From Palaemon carinicauda (taxonomy: Eukaryota > Arthropoda > Malacostraca > Decapoda > Palaemonidae): DNA of 64,000 bases. Below, piece after piece: positions 19,961 through 32,194 of this stretch (position 1 is the stretch's first letter; every line of letters starts with the position of its first letter). Below the pieces are notes generated by a model. That model ran no database searches. It was not told the origin of the DNA and was given only the letters and a program-made list of their open reading frames with translations. The DNA lies in contig NC_090739.1 of assembly GCF_036898095.1 (NCBI RefSeq), forward strand, positions 62,217,642-62,281,641, written 5' to 3'. The translations under genes were made by a program, and so were the position numbers.

Positions 19961-20770
19961 TTGCCCCTTCAGTACCCTCCGCCGGCGTTGGTAGCCCATA
20001 CGGACGCCTCCCTCACCGGGTGGGGGTGTTATTTCCCGTTCAAGGAAGTACAAGGCTTGTGGTCAACGACCTTTCGTCAAATGCATATCAATATTCTGGA
20101 AGCCATGGCCGTCTTCCTGACCCTGAAAAAGCTCTACCCGTCGCAGAATCAGCATATCAGGTTAGTTCTGGATAGCGCAGTGGTTGTTCATTGCATCAAC
20201 AGGTGAGGCTCCAAGTCCGGTCACATCAATCATGTGATGATTGCCATCTTTTCCTTGGCGGCAAAGAACCATTGGCATTTGTCCGCGGTTCACATAGAGG
20301 GCGTCAGAAACGTCGTGGCCGATGCCCTATCTTGGATGACTCCCTTAGAATCGGAATGGTCCTTGGACCGTCAGTTGTTCCGTTGGATTTGCCAGCAGGT
20401 TCCAGGTCTTCAGGTGGACCTCTTCGCCACGAATGCCAACCACAAACTCCAATGTTACGTAGCCCCCAACCTGGACCCTCAGGCTTATGCCACGGACGCC
20501 ATGTCTCTCGACTGGAACACCTGGCAGAGGATCAATCTCTTTCCTCCAGTCAACATGTTGATGAGAGTTTTGGACAGGCTTCGGTCTTTCCACGGTCAGG
20601 TTGCCCTCATGGCCCCCAACTGGCCGAAGAGAAATTGGTTTCCTATCCTGGCGGAGCAGGGTCTCCAGCCTCGACGGCTTCCCAACCCATTGCTGACTCA
20701 AACAGTACAAACTCGCAGTGTGTCAGCTTCCTCAGGAATTCTGAGTGCCCTAACTTTATGGACTTCATGA
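19961..20770 (+). pseudogene. RNase H and methyltransferase-like remnant of copy F
   Basis: The frame opens within RNase H: HTDASLTGWGCYF (Asp), INILEAMAV (Glu), VLDSAVVVHCI (Asp) and NVVADALS (Asp). A TGA at 20204-20206 interrupts it. The methyltransferase-like region follows with VDLFATNANHK and INLFPPVNM, then MAPNWPKRNWF. No RT motif precedes it, so the polymerase part has been deleted. Confidence 0.8.
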
Positions 20771-21747
20771 AATTTGCTGCTTGGAAAGATGCTGCTATCT
20801 ATCCTCTTAACACTTTGTTCCTGGAATCGGATAAGAGAGATTCTACCCTTCGGCAGTATGATTCTGCTGTTAAGAAGTTGGCAAAGTTTCTGAGGGATTC
20901 GGATGTTAGGATGATGACTCCCAATCTGGCAGTTACCTTTTTTCGAACTTTGTTTGAAGGGGGTTTAGCTGCAAGGATCATTACCACGATTAAATCCGCC
21001 TTGAAGAGAATATTTCAATCCAGGTTCAATATTGATCTTATGGATTCGTACTTCGCATCCATTCCCAAAGCTTGTGCTAGACTGAAACCAGCAACACGTC
21101 CTACTGCGGTTTCTTGGTTTCTCAATGATGTCCTTAAATTGGCTTATGACACCGATAATGATTCTTGCTCGTAAATAACGCTCCTTCGGAAAATGTTATT
21201 TTTGTTGAGTTTGGCTTCCGGGGCTAGAGTTTCTGGGCTATCAGCTTTATCGAGAGAACCGGGCCATATTGATTTTCTTCTGTCAGGGGAGGTCTTGCTC
21301 TCGCCGGATAGACGGTTCTTAGCTAAAATTGAGGATCCCCAGTCTAGATGGACCCCGTGGAAAATTGTTCTACTTACTCAGGATCCTTCCCTGTGTCCCG
21401 TTTACACTCTCAAAGATTATTTGAAAAGAGCTTCTACTACATCTTCAGGCCCTTTGTTTATTCGGGAACGTGGCGGAACTCTTTCCCTGAAGGGGATTAG
21501 GCAGCAAATGCTTTATTTTATTAAACAAGCCAATCCTCTCTCAGTTCCTCATGCCCATGATGTCCGGGCAGTGGCAACCTCAGTTAATTATTTCCATCAC
21601 ATGAATTTTGAAGATTTGAAACGGTACACTGGTTGGAAATCTCCTACAATCTTTAAACGTCACTATTTAAAATCCTTGGAGGCCCTTAAATTTGCGACAG
21701 TGGCGGTTGGGAGTATAATTCCTCCGGATATAGAAGAACCATTGTAA
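20191..21747 (+). pseudogene. Tyrosine recombinase of copy F, one TAA
   Basis: The recombinase part runs from about 20760. The core-binding region contains RDSTLRQYDSAVKKLAKFL. A TAA at 21172-21174 then breaks the frame just before the catalytic domain, which has SGARVSGLSAL (Arg), HAHDVRAVATS (HxxR), YTGWKS and KRHYLKSLE (Tyr). Apart from the stop all catalytic residues are present. The upstream part overlaps the RNase H frame, as in the other DIRS copies. Confidence 0.82.
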
Positions 21748-22096
21748 CTAGGTCCTATTTTCTTTCACCCCCTTTTTTCTTTTTGATCTTGTCTCCTTAT
21801 AAGGAGCGGGTTTATCCTACCTTGCCTACTCCACCTACTGTCCTTTTATTGTGATTTTGATTTGCACCCTACCCTCTGTTTACATTGTATGATTTACATT
21901 TGTAATTTTATTTGTTGTAATTGAAATTTTCATTTTGAGTTTACCCAGTATATCTGACTGTATTGTATATGTACCTTGTGTTTTATGTTAGTAAATATTT
22001 TTGTGTTATTAAACTCTCTTTTTACATTACTGTATATGTTTTTGGTTTCGGTTCCTTATGTTTAACTTTTCCCAAGCTTGGGACCATTTCTCTGTT

Positions 22097-22191
22097 ATGA
22101 TTTCACGGAACGACACAGGTCGAGCCCAAAAAAGGGGTTTTGACGAAGGAAAAATCTATTTCTGGGCGAGGAACCTGTGTCGCCCAGTGAA
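22097..22191. repeat. Internal complementary region of copy F
   Basis: The first part (atttcacggaacgacacagg) is the reverse complement of the 5' outer end near 19177-19197. The second part, with gttttgacgaaggaaaaat, is the reverse complement of the 3' end at about 22530-22590. It is the two ends joined, as in copies B to E, although the sequences are unrelated. Confidence 0.88.
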
Positions 22192-22249
22192 CCCACCCTC
22201 TTCCTTTTTCCCTCACCCGGGCTGGTCCAAGCTTCGGGTGCAGGGAAGA

Positions 22250-22548
22250 ATGAAGTAAGGGGGTGGGGAGGTGTAGGGGTGGGGGGGATAGTCGTAGTAG
22301 GAGGCCGCAGACGGGTGTAGGACGGCACCTCGTTGTTCCAGGGGATGTTGATGAGGGAGAGGTCTAATTGGTGAGGGACCTATGGTCGTGGTTCAATCAC
22401 GCCCCAGTTTTCTATACCGACACTCAAAGAGTGAGCGAGCTAGGTTTATTCCTGGCATTCCATGCATCCTTTTTTCTCTGGTATATTCAGCAATAACTAT
22501 GCCTTAGAAATGGTGCTAGAGGAGCATTTCACTGGGCGACACAGGTTC
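22250..22548. repeat. 3' inverted terminal repeat of copy F
   Basis: It is the inverted partner of 19177-19462. About 40 bp of 3'-specific sequence follow, ending near 22590. Confidence 0.9.
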
Positions 22549-22590
22549 CTCGCCCAGAAATAAATTTTTCCTTCGTCAAAATCCCTTTTT

Positions 22591-22781
22591 TATGCATTCC
22601 CTTTTGTCCATGAACATTACAGTAGGTAAATTAACTTAAAATCCAAAATATAAATATAAAATCATACATTTACTTGATGTGGAAAACACTTATGCAAAAT
22701 ATTTTAGGATAATTTTTTATGAATTACTGTATATTAATAGCAACTCACAAGGCAAAACTAAAAAAAAACAATGTCACTTAC
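22591..22781. other. Host intron 6 remainder
   Basis: AT-rich intron sequence between copy F and the exon 6 donor; nothing else is seen. Confidence 0.5.
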
Positions 22782-22911
22782 CAAATCTTCATTACAATCA
22801 AAATGAGTACACCACCCAGTGAGTAGATGATGTGCAATTCCAGAAGCACTTATCATGACTGCAAAAAGACGCACCCATCTTGCCAGGATTTTCCGGAAAA
22901 AGTCCTCACAT
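22782..22911 (-). CDS. Host gene exon 6
   Basis: This 130-bp exon begins with one base that completes the AAA (Lys) codon started at the end of exon 5, then 43 codons: CEDFFRKILARWVRLFAV, then MISASGIAHHLLTGWCTHF and DCNEDL. The acceptor ends ttgtag before 22911; the donor is tttg|gtaagtg. It ends in phase 0. The hydrophobic, helix-rich composition fits the neighbouring exons. Confidence 0.78.
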
Positions 22912-24489
22912 CTACAAGGACAAAAATTTACAAATGTTTGTTCAATGAATAAAAAACTTTAATATTTACTTATGCCTAAGTTCCAGACTGCATCAGATGA
23001 ATAGTGTTAAATATCTCATGTAATTAAAAAGCCTGAATTGAAGACTATAATAACAGTAATGCTGAATTTCTGATCTTTCCTTTTTATACTGCTGAAACAT
23101 TGTTACCCTATGAGATGTCCTTAGCATCCCAATAACTTATTTTCGAAAACAAAACTGTTCACTTTTGAAAGATATCTTAAAAATGATGGACCACACCATA
23201 ATTCTTATAGATGGGAGAAATGGGATGTGGTGAATCCCTATTGTTTAAAATATGAAATTTTAGATTAAAACGAACTATTACAATACTTAATTTGGTTCAT
23301 TACTGTTCCCCTCTGGAAGGGACAGCCATGACCAATGATCTTAAAATAAAAATTTCTAAGCCCTCCCTTTTGGTACGATACTCTGCTCCGAGTAGCACTC
23401 ACCAGTCTTGAGAGGCTACCACCTAGCCAGGGAGCAGCCTAGGTAAACACATGATTGCCCTTGTTTTCCTCAATCGTTCTCTCATGAGTGCCTCCATTGT
23501 GCTTTATAAGAACTGAGCAAACAAAATGCATGGGAAAGAGGGCAGTAAAGGCTGATGACCTTAAGTATTGAAATAATTAATTATAATCTAAAAATTATGT
23601 TTATTTTAATGCATATTCAAAAAGTTCAAGTTCATAGCTGCATCTCATAACGTGGAAGGTGGGAAGAGGTAAGGTCAGAGATTTAAGTAAGTCTATCCAA
23701 CTGTTAACCTTCTAAAGATCGAACAACACTTATGTTCAAGTAGCTAAAGGGAAAATTTATTCAGATCCTAATCTAAAAAGTCAACATAAGTAGGTTGAAA
23801 CATGACGTCATCGCTCATTGTAAAAGAAGTATGAGCCTGACAGTAATTTTGTCATGGATGGTATCACCAAAGGGTTAATGTTAAAAGGCTTTATCTACTG
23901 TGACAGCATTGTACTAGATCCCTTCTGTGTGAGATGAAGTTTCATCAATTCCTTGAACATACAGTACTCTGTATCATTCCATGTCACCTTGATCAGACAA
24001 GATCCTTGTGCTATTGTACCAAAACTGCTACTTAGGCCTAAATAATTTATTCATAAAACTTGACGTTCTTGTACAGTATAAGTTTTATAGATGGCCTAAC
24101 CCCACAAAACTAATTAATGGCTGATCATCTGAACTTCGATGTTCTACATAAAAGAATTTGTTGAACCATAACTATACACAGAATCTGTTCTGCAGGATCC
24201 TTATCCATAATCGTTTTTTCAACTGGGATTTTTATGTGTCTAAGCACAGCTTTTGTACAAAAGTCGTTCTTCGATAGACAGAATCCTCTTAGCCAAAAAG
24301 CCTACCATAACAGAGAATGCTTTATTTTTTCTCATGACCTTTGTGGATGCCAATGGTAGTCTTCAATAGTTGGAAGGATGCTTTTTTAAAAAACTGAAGA
24401 GCTACAACTACATTTTACCAAGTCATTTCTGTAACTATTTGTTTCTTAATAATGAAGGTATCACTTACTACAAACCTAAATAACTATCT
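22912..24489. other. Host intron 5, left part, unassigned
   Basis: No ORF or recognised element lies between exon 6 and the LINE fragment. Confidence 0.4.
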
Positions 24490-25455
24490 ACCTATATACC
24501 AAGGTACTTACCCTAATTTTGGGGGGTAGCCGACATCAGATAAATGAAAATAGGGGACCTTTCCTCTCTACGCTCCTCCCAGCCTGACGAGGGACTCAAC
24601 CGAGTTCGGCTGGTACTGCTAGGGTGCCACAGCCCACCCTCTACCATTATCCACCACAGCTGAAGCTTCATAACAGTGAATCCCCTACTGCTACTGCCTC
24701 CGCGGTCATTCAAGGCGACCGGAAGGAGCAGTAGGGCCTACTGGAACTGCGTTACAATCGCTTGCCATTCATTCCTATTTCAAGCGCGCTCTCTTGCCTC
24801 TCTCACATCTATCCTTCTATCACCCAGAGCTTTCTTCACTTCATCCATTCACCCAAACCTTGGCCTTCCTCTTGTACTTCTCCCATCAACTCTTGCATTC
24901 ATCACTTTCTTTAGCAGACAACCATTTTCCATTCTCTCAATATGGCTAAACCACCTCAACACAGTCATATCCACTCTAGCTGCTAAATCCTTTCTTACAC
25001 CCATTCTCACCCTCACTATTTTGTTCCTAACCCTATCTACTCGAGATACACCAGCCATACTCCTCAGACACTTCATCTCAAACACATTCAACTTCTGTCT
25101 CTCCGTCACTTTCATTCCCCACAACTCCGATCCATACATCACAGTTGGTACAATCACTTTCTCATACAGAACTCTCTTTACATTCATGACCAACCCTCTA
25201 TTCTTCACCCCTCCCTTCACCGCCCCCAGTACTTTGCATCCTTCATTCGCTCTCTGACGTACATCTGCTTCCACTCCATTTGCTGCAACAACAGACCCCA
25301 AGTACTTAAACTGATCTACTTCCTCAAGTAACTCTCCATTCAACATGACATTCAATCTCGCACCACCTTCCCTTCTCGTACATCTCATAACCTTACTCTT
25401 ACCCACATTAACTTTCAACTTCCTTCTCTCACATATCCTTCCAAATTCTGTCACT
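24490..25455 (-). mobile_element. Non-LTR retrotransposon (LINE), 5'-truncated
   Basis: About 200 codons (24849-25454) encode the C-terminal part of a LINE reverse transcriptase: KLKVNVGKSKVM, LLEEVDQFKYLGSVV, MYGSELW and the end region VLRWFSHIERMENGCL then STRGRPRFG. A frame break follows and a 3' UTR ends near 24490. The same 3' end recurs at 50037-50605 on the other strand. 5' truncation is normal for LINEs. The clade was not resolved. Confidence 0.8.
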
Positions 25456-26245
25456 AATCAGTGTTTTATTCCCTTTACATCACTGTAAAACAACTTTGTA
25501 ACATTTATGGATTCTTATGCTTGCAAGCAAGTGGTTATAATAGTATCAGTTCCACCAGCATTGAACAACAGTTGATCTCCATTAGCATCTTTACTCTTGT
25601 TTTATTCATCTATTGCTACATCATCTTATCTGTATCTTGTAACATTCATCTTCTCAAGGAAACATACTACTTGCATCAATGGCATCAGGGTTATAAATAC
25701 ATTACAAACTTAATCTATATAGCATTCAGATTTTAACTAAATATGAAATATAAAAATGTACCACTTACGGATTCAATACCATACCAGTATTAATCATCTG
25801 GGGCTATCCATATCAAAACCATAACAAAATTACATAGTTCAAAATGATTACGAGAATTGGACATTTTGCTTGACTGTGACCTTGACCTTTGACCTTGACA
25901 CTCCAAAATCTAATCATTTCCAGCTTTTTATATAATAGTTAATCCCTACAAGTTTCATTACTCTATAATTATAATTGTGGCCAGGAAGCTGTTAAAAAAA
26001 CACAAACAAACAAACATACAAACAGAGGGTAAAACATAACCTCCTTCCAACTTCATTGGCAGAGGTAAAAATTCTAAATAACACTATTTGCATCATATTG
26101 CTTAAACTACAGTACATTCAACTCATTTTCCAAATCTTAACAACAATTACTCATACAATATATCAATTGCATCTCTGGAAAAAAAGTTAAATTTAGTTAC
26201 AGAGCAAGTTTGTGATAATGGACAAAAGTAGAGAAAATTACTTAC
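25456..26245. other. Host intron 5, right part
   Basis: Contains the dispersed repeat at 25860-26075 and otherwise AT-rich sequence with no recognised gene. Confidence 0.4.
25860..26075. repeat. Dispersed repeat with tgaccttgacctttgacctt motif
   Basis: The hallmark is a tgaccttgacctttgacctt stretch followed by an (acaa)n-like run and cataacctccttccaacttc. This combination is familiar from 3' ends of RTE-type LINEs in invertebrates, which is a recollection. No ORF is present. Confidence 0.5.
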
Positions 26246-26548
26246 TTTCTTAATTCACCATCTCCTGTCAGTTTTTCATTAGGCAAAAGTTGTGGACAGA
26301 AAACAGGAGGGGCTGGTAAATATATTTCATTTGGAACAATCAAAGGTAGTTCTTGTATTATTTTTCTTATCTTCAACAAGCAGATTGCTAAGATATCAGG
26401 CAAAATTTTCACTTGTGTCATTGCTGCCACCTTCAAAAGGTCCTGGTAACACTGGAATAACGAAACATCAAGCTTTCTTGTCCCCCATAATTTTAGCATT
26501 AGTTCTTTGATTATTGCCTCGGGAAAAAAGCTGGTTGGCAAGGTGGCT
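26246..26548 (-). CDS. Host gene exon 5
   Basis: This is a 303-bp exon. Its first base completes the AGA (Arg) codon begun by exon 4, and it then encodes ATLPTSFFPEAIIKELMLKL and further helices, a Pro-rich turn (YLPAPPVFCPQLL), and ends ELRK with the Lys codon split. The acceptor is a long T-rich tract ending cttttcag; the donor is gaaa|gtaagtaa. It is phase 2 at both ends and joins exons 4 and 6 perfectly. Confidence 0.8.
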
Positions 26549-28299
26549 CTGAAAAGGCAAAAAAAAAATATAACCAAGAAAATTGAAATTTTTTCTTTTA
26601 ATCACTTCAGTTCTACTTTTTTATGCTAATTCAATTTAAGCAATAATATTATGAAAATGTAATTTAGAAGTAAAATTAAAATTACATATAAGTAAAAGAG
26701 TAGTGCCAAAAATCCCTTCCATTGAGGAACAGACACACTATTCTTCAATGAATAGGGAGATTAATGAATACAGTAACTGTTAACAGATTATGCTGGGCAT
26801 AGGGACTGGCATGGTCTGCTCTGAGTATACAATTACAGTACTGAACGAACCTTATACATACATCAATGCAGGCTATGCACTGCATGTGGAACTGGTATGG
26901 TCTCCTCAAAGTATAAAGATGCAAAAGGAGCATAAATGCCTTCCTCAGAAAGCTCAGTGCTTTAATTGTAGCAATAAATCATAAAATTTTCATTGTATCA
27001 ACTAGGGGAGTAATCAGCATAAAATAAAAGTTATGTTGGGTAGGTTTCCGAATTATAACATTAATCCATTTCCCTCTAAAAAGATTAACAAAAACTCCTT
27101 AATGCTAAAAGCCCCCTTCCTCCAAACCCGATTTAAAGTAAGGGATATGGCTACAAGAGCTGGGGAACAAACAGGATATAAACTGATTATATATAAGAAG
27201 AACTAAAATAAAACAACATATGGAACAACCATTAACCAAGCAATAAAATAAATTACAAAAAATATTAACACAATTAAGTTAATAATTAAATCATCATCTC
27301 CTCCTACACCTACTGACACAAAGGGCTTCAGTTAGATTTCACCAGTTGTCTTTATCTTAAGCTTTAAAATCCTCATCTCCTACTTCACGCTTCATGGTCC
27401 TCAGCCATGTAAGCCTGGGTCTTCCAACTCTTCAAGTGCCTTGTGGAGCCAAGTTAAAAGTATGGTCCTAGGAACCTAGTCTCATTAAAAATTATATGAA
27501 TGTGAGATTTGCCAGTTAGTGACTTTCAAACGAAAATCACGCGTTTTGCTGCATACTGTGCATAACGGTATTACACTACACACATTGTTTATTAATTACG
27601 TACTGTACTCTATAATACTGTACAATATATAAATGTAAGCTTCATGTGTGGTGAGTGTTCAAAGTAGTTAAGAAGTCTGAACTACCACAGCGAACGCTTA
27701 CATTACAGTTAAGCTGTACTGTATTGATATTACTCTATATATATTACAGTAATATACACTACAGTATAAGTGAATGTTATACAGTACAGTATTACTAGAT
27801 AGGAACAACAGTGTTTTGTTATAATGGTATGATGACTACTTGGTAAAATTATAGTTTCAGTCAGGACAATGACTAAATACTGTAGTGTTACGTACTGTCC
27901 TGTAGCCTTACCGTGACCAGTATGAAGTGTTCATGTGTACACATGTACTGTACACTCACTGATTTGATTACAAATTATTTATAATGCGATAGAAACCAAA
28001 TAAAAACATATTAGGCAGTATTTAGTGTGTTAACTATCCAAGCGTACGCAATGAGCAGTGAGTTGCTAGGTTAATAGTTATCCTACACTAGAGCACCAAA
28101 GTAATGTGAATTCAAGCTTTTCAACCCTGTCTCGGTTACCTAATCTTTGCGAAGAGTGGGGCCTGAATGTATGCGCAATGAATAGCAACAATATTGCCCA
28201 AAGAAATTGGTCATCGACTAGCTGTAGCATTGTCAACATGTCCATGAGGATGTGTGCGACCACGAAAAGTACATGCAGCAAGCGCATCGATCAAACCTA
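26549..28299. other. Host intron 4, left part
   Basis: AT-rich, with many tacagta-type words at 27560-28060 and a LINE-like remnant at 27290-27430. Nothing else is recognised. Confidence 0.4.
27290..27430 (-). pseudogene. LINE 3'-end remnant
   Basis: The minus-strand reading gives pieces such as RPRLTWLRTMKREVGDEDFK and NLTEALCVSRCRRR across a stop and frame changes, which resembles the extreme C-terminus of invertebrate LINE proteins. It is short and decayed. Confidence 0.35.
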
Positions 28300-30161
28300 A
28301 GTTGGTAATATATGTTTGCCTGCCCACCTTGTGGGCGGGATAAGTGTCCTTGTAAGTGAATACTTGCTTGCTATTGTTCGTAAATGTAAGCAGAAGCCAA
28401 CACTATTCCCTTGGGATTAGAGGGCTGCAAAAAATAACCTTGCAAGAGTATGTCTCACTAGCCGGTTATGTGAGTGTTCCGAAGAGCTCTCCATTCCAAA
28501 AGGAAAATAAGCCCTAGGGACACAATGATGGCATAAGGTGGCCGCAAGCGATCAGTAGTAACCCACATTTGTGGCAATAACCCTAAGATTTTGTCTTTAT
28601 AAGCGTGCAAGCACAACCACAAAGAAGTTCATTTCAGTCTTTATAGGGTGTTAGCGAACGTCTGTAGTTGTGTAGAAGCATACTCTCGCATGTAAGGGTT
28701 TGTTGGTCTAGAATGCCAAAAACATTAACACTAGGCAGGTTTTACCAGGTTTGCCAGTGAACACCGGCAAGTGCCCACTGCCAGGAGCTGGCGTGTGCCA
28801 GCAAGGAGAGTTGACTCTTAATTGTAACGATGGATATAGGTAATATGAGTAAGTTTGCGCTACTTCAGTAGCCCACACTTAAGGCAACAGTAAGCTGAAG
28901 TTCTGTACGGTACTGAAGTATGGTATTGCAAACTCGTAATGAGTACTGAGGTGAGCAACTCAGGTTGCTCGCAGACCTTCATCAAGTAGAAGAGCTCACC
29001 CACCCACCTCAATAGAGCTCAGTGGGTGGGTACACAACACTGCGCATGACTTCTTTGTGAAACTAAGGTCTTTGCAAGGTACTCATGCTCATCCTATTGG
29101 TGAGTAGTCTTATGTCATCCCCTCAGAAGGTAATGAAAAAAGCTGTGCTGAACTTGAAGAACAGCGGTTTCTCCCCAGTAAGAGGTTGAAATTATGAGGC
29201 GCAGGTCCTGAAGGGCTTAGCCTCACAAAGCTCCATGAGCTTTGTCGTGCCCCCAAGAGGTAATATGTAAGAAATAACCCCGAAAAGTTATAGCTTACAT
29301 GAAGTTTCTCCCTCGTAAGAGATGGAAACCATGAGGTACAGGGCCTGAAAGCCACGATGTCGGCAATAAAACCGAAGAGTTAAAGCCTACAAGACACGTC
29401 GATGGGAGAAGTGGCGGGGCAGTCCTCACCCCTGCAGCAAAGACCCCAAAGGGAAGTTGCATACGACTCGTTTTGTACTCTGAGGGTATGGCAGCGATGA
29501 GCAGGAATTGCAAAGTCACTTGACTCCTTCATCGCCAAGCTCCAGAGGGCTTGCTCCGAAGCAAGTCTCTCCCATAAGCGAGAAAGGTGACCAATCCCTG
29601 CTACCGCGGTCAGCAATTCTCCCTGTAAGTGGTTAGATTGCTGGACAGTGGCTGGTGGAGTGTAACTCTCCCTTGGAAGGGAAAGTTCCCCAACACCTGG
29701 TGGAGGTTAACTCTCCCTCGGAAGGGAATGTTGTCTAACACCTAGAGGCAGACCTCTGGGCAGTGCTCTCTGCTTTCTGTCAGTGAACAGAGCTTAAGTT
29801 GAAGGTTGACATCGAGTGCTGCCTGTGAAACGTAGTCAAGCTAATTTCTGGGTTCACCCCATAAGGATCATCTTGACAGGAAACTCCGAAGTAAACCAGA
29901 CTGCCACTGCTCTTGTCCCTACACTGAAGCTGCAGGAAAGAAGCTGAGCAGAAGCAGAGAGTGCTGCAGTAAACTGTAACACTCACTCTCAGAACCATTC
30001 CTTAGTAGGGAGACCCAAAAGCATCAAAGGAAGGTACAGTAGAGTTACTGCAAGCAGCAACGGAAGAGACTTCCCTCGGAGGTGGGCGCCATTGCTTCGC
30101 TAAGGAAAGCAACAGAGTTCCCACAAAACTGAAGTCCGGGGTCATCATCTGAAAGAAAAAT
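28300..30161 (-). pseudogene. Possible gag-region relic of an older H-family element
   Basis: The composition changes from AT-rich intron to moderate GC, with Ser/Pro/Arg-rich minus-strand frames (for example 29110-29355, 29780-29998, 30002-30199) and repeated gaaggtaatg/gaggtaatat words. It abuts the 3' ITR of copy H at 30162. Together with the diverged ITR at 37830-37980 on the other side of H, it may be the body of an older related element split by H. No residue-level homology was established. Confidence 0.3.
28985..29035. repeat. Short inverted repeat around an acccacccac core
   Basis: gagctcacccacccac is followed shortly by gtgggtgggt, which could form a GC-rich hairpin. No function is evident. 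Confidence 0.4.
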
Positions 30162-30305
30162 GGGGTATTACTTTCGGCGTACCTGAAATAACGAGCCATT
30201 AATTTTTAACGAGGGTTTACTACCCACACCACTAGTTAGCAGGGGTAGGGAGGGTAGCTTGCTACCGCTCCCCCTCACACACGTGTGATTGAGCTCACTT
30301 TGCTT
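30162..30305. repeat. 3' inverted terminal repeat of copy H
   Basis: It pairs with 37525-37669; shared stretches include agccattaatttttaacgag and ctagttagcaggggtaggg-like sequence, with scattered mismatches. Confidence 0.87.
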
Positions 30306-30365
30306 GGAGGTAGGACTTCAAGGGGGATAGGGCAGGCGGGCAAGTTTGATTGAATAGCTAAGGTT

Positions 30366-30452
30366 TGTATAGTTAGAAAAAATACAAATTATCTACAAAT
30401 TTGTCATTTGTTCTGTAACTGGAATACAAACCACACTATTTAATAGGGGTGA
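30366..30452. repeat. Internal complementary region of copy H
   Basis: The right half (ctgtaactggaatacaaacc) is complementary to the 5' outer end at about 37661-37710 (ggtttgtattccagttacgg). The left half is complementary to a 3' extension found in copy G but missing in H. Confidence 0.8.
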
Positions 30453-30933
30453 CTCACCCATTAGGAAGGGTGAACGTCCCAGACAGTCTGGCTTTTCGGC
30501 TTTGCCCGGGGGCTCCTTGTCTGAGTGTTAGCACTCAAGAAATAAGGAGCCCCTGCACCTCGCTAAAACCTTGTGTAAAGGCTGCGGCCTACGTAAGCTG
30601 TGTGTGAAAGTACATAGAAATGTGACTCATCCTAGTAAGTTGTTCCGAAGTTCTTTAGATGGAAACTTGTAGACTAGGACTTTCCCAATACCACCTTGTC
30701 AGGGTATGGGGACGTAACAGTATTAATCTTTATACTAGGAACACAAGGAAGCATGGTCTACCTGCAGTGGTTTGAAGTTAGCTATGCAGAGAACCCAGGA
30801 TGCTGCTTTCCCCAAGAGAGGGGATGATGAAGAAAAGAATAAGGGCCAGTCAAACCTTTTCATTCATGCAGACTAAAACTGGGTAACAATGCCCTCAACC
30901 TTCTGCTACTTGTCCAATAAGGAACTTAAGGTT

Positions 30934-32194
30934 TTAAACCAGCTGTTGTGCAGCCACCACGGGACCGATAGAAAAAGTATCGAGTCTCCTGTGGGTCACG
31001 TCTTGCAGGTAGTGGGATATCAACGTGGTCTGTCGTTTCCACACCCCAGCTTGAAGAACCTGCGTCACTAAAAAATTTCATTTGAAGGCAGTAGCTATGT
31101 TCCTGACATCATGTGCTCTGGGGCGACGTGACGGAGGAGGGTCTGCATTCAGTGCAAGGACAATGACCCTGCAAATCCATGCAGAGATGGTGTTCTTGGT
31201 GACCCTCCTCTTAGTCCTTCCTGTGCTGACGAATAGTGCTGGCACACGACGACGGGCTGCGGCTGTTCTCTTGAGGTACAACCTCAAACTCCTTACTGGG
31301 CATAATAAGAGATGGTCTGGGTCATCTGTTACAGTACAAAGACTGGAAATCCGGAAGGAGTTGAATCGAGGATCCTCTACTCCCGGGTTTTGAGTCTTAG
31401 CAATAAACTCAGGGAAGAAGCTGAACGTTACCTCTCCCCATCCCCTTGAATGGGCGATGTCATACGAGAGACAATGAAGTTCACAGACTCGCTTGGCCGA
31501 AGCCAAAGCTAGCAGCAACACCGTCTTCCTTTCAGTCTGAAGGCAAGGCTTAAGGCTGAGCAATAGCCTTTCACTGCCGAGACTGATAGGCGCATTTCTT
31601 CCCGCAAATACACGAGGAACTCCGCTATTGCTGGAATAGTGACATCGAGTGGAGAGATACCCCTTCTACGACACCAACCACAAAAGACTTTCCACTTTAC
31701 CTGGCAGACTCCTGCTGATGACTTCCGCAGATGTCCAGACATCCTGATCGCAACTTGTTGCGAAAATCCTCTCTCAGAGAGGAGATGCAGGATAGTCTCC
31801 AGGCGTGAAGTCGTAGTGAAGCTACGGCTTTGTGGAAGATGTTGGCATGTGGTTGTTTGAATAGATTGTGTCGTAGAGGGAGTTCTCTAGGAGTTGCAGA
31901 GGGTCCGGGAACCCTTCTGCGTGATGCCATAGCGGAGCTATGAGGGTCATTGAAAGATTGACCGATGTTCTGGTCTTGTTGAGTACCCTCCTCATCAGAC
32001 AGAACGGGGGAAAGTCGTAAACGTCGATGTTGTCCCACCATTGTTGGAAAGCATCTTGCCAGAGAGCCTTGGGGTCTGGGGCTGGGGAACAGTACAGCGG
32101 GAGCCTGAAGTTCAGGGCCGTTGCGAAGAGGTCCACAGTCGGAGAACCCCACAAAGACAGGACTTTGTTGGCTACTAGATGATCCAAAGACCAC
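30934..32194 (-). pseudogene. Tyrosine recombinase of copy H, frameshifted
   Basis: The YR is spread over three frames: an N-terminal part with LREDFRNKLRSG (31697-32194), a core-binding part with CQVKWKVFCGWCRRRGISPL (31509-31742), and a catalytic part with SAKRVCELHCLS (Arg) and RAHDVRNIATAFK (HxxR). A TGA then follows, and beyond it the frame continues through VWKRQTTLISHYLQDV (Trp, Tyr) to a TAA at 30934-30936. The TGA sits at the same codon in copy G. Confidence 0.8.

Larger units (their letters stand above)
19177..22590 (+). mobile_element. DIRS-like retrotransposon copy F, internally deleted
   Basis: This is a third DIRS lineage, on the opposite strand to the others. Its long ITRs are at 19177-19462 and 22250-22548, with the ICR at 22097-22191 and the 3' outer end near 22590. 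Between them are only a tiny gag-start relic, RNase H, an MT-like region and YR; the RT domain and nearly all of gag are missing. RNase H and YR each carry one stop. It sits in intron 6 of the host gene, antisense to it. Confidence 0.88.

Noticed and set aside
20345..20710. 121-codon minus-strand frame in copy F
   Set aside because: It is the antisense of the RNase H/MT-like coding region.
24676..25257. 193-codon plus-strand frame with many Leu, Ser and Thr
   Set aside because: Antisense of the LINE reverse transcriptase on the minus strand.
31082..31393. 103-codon plus-strand frame in copy H
   Set aside because: Antisense of the YR remnant.
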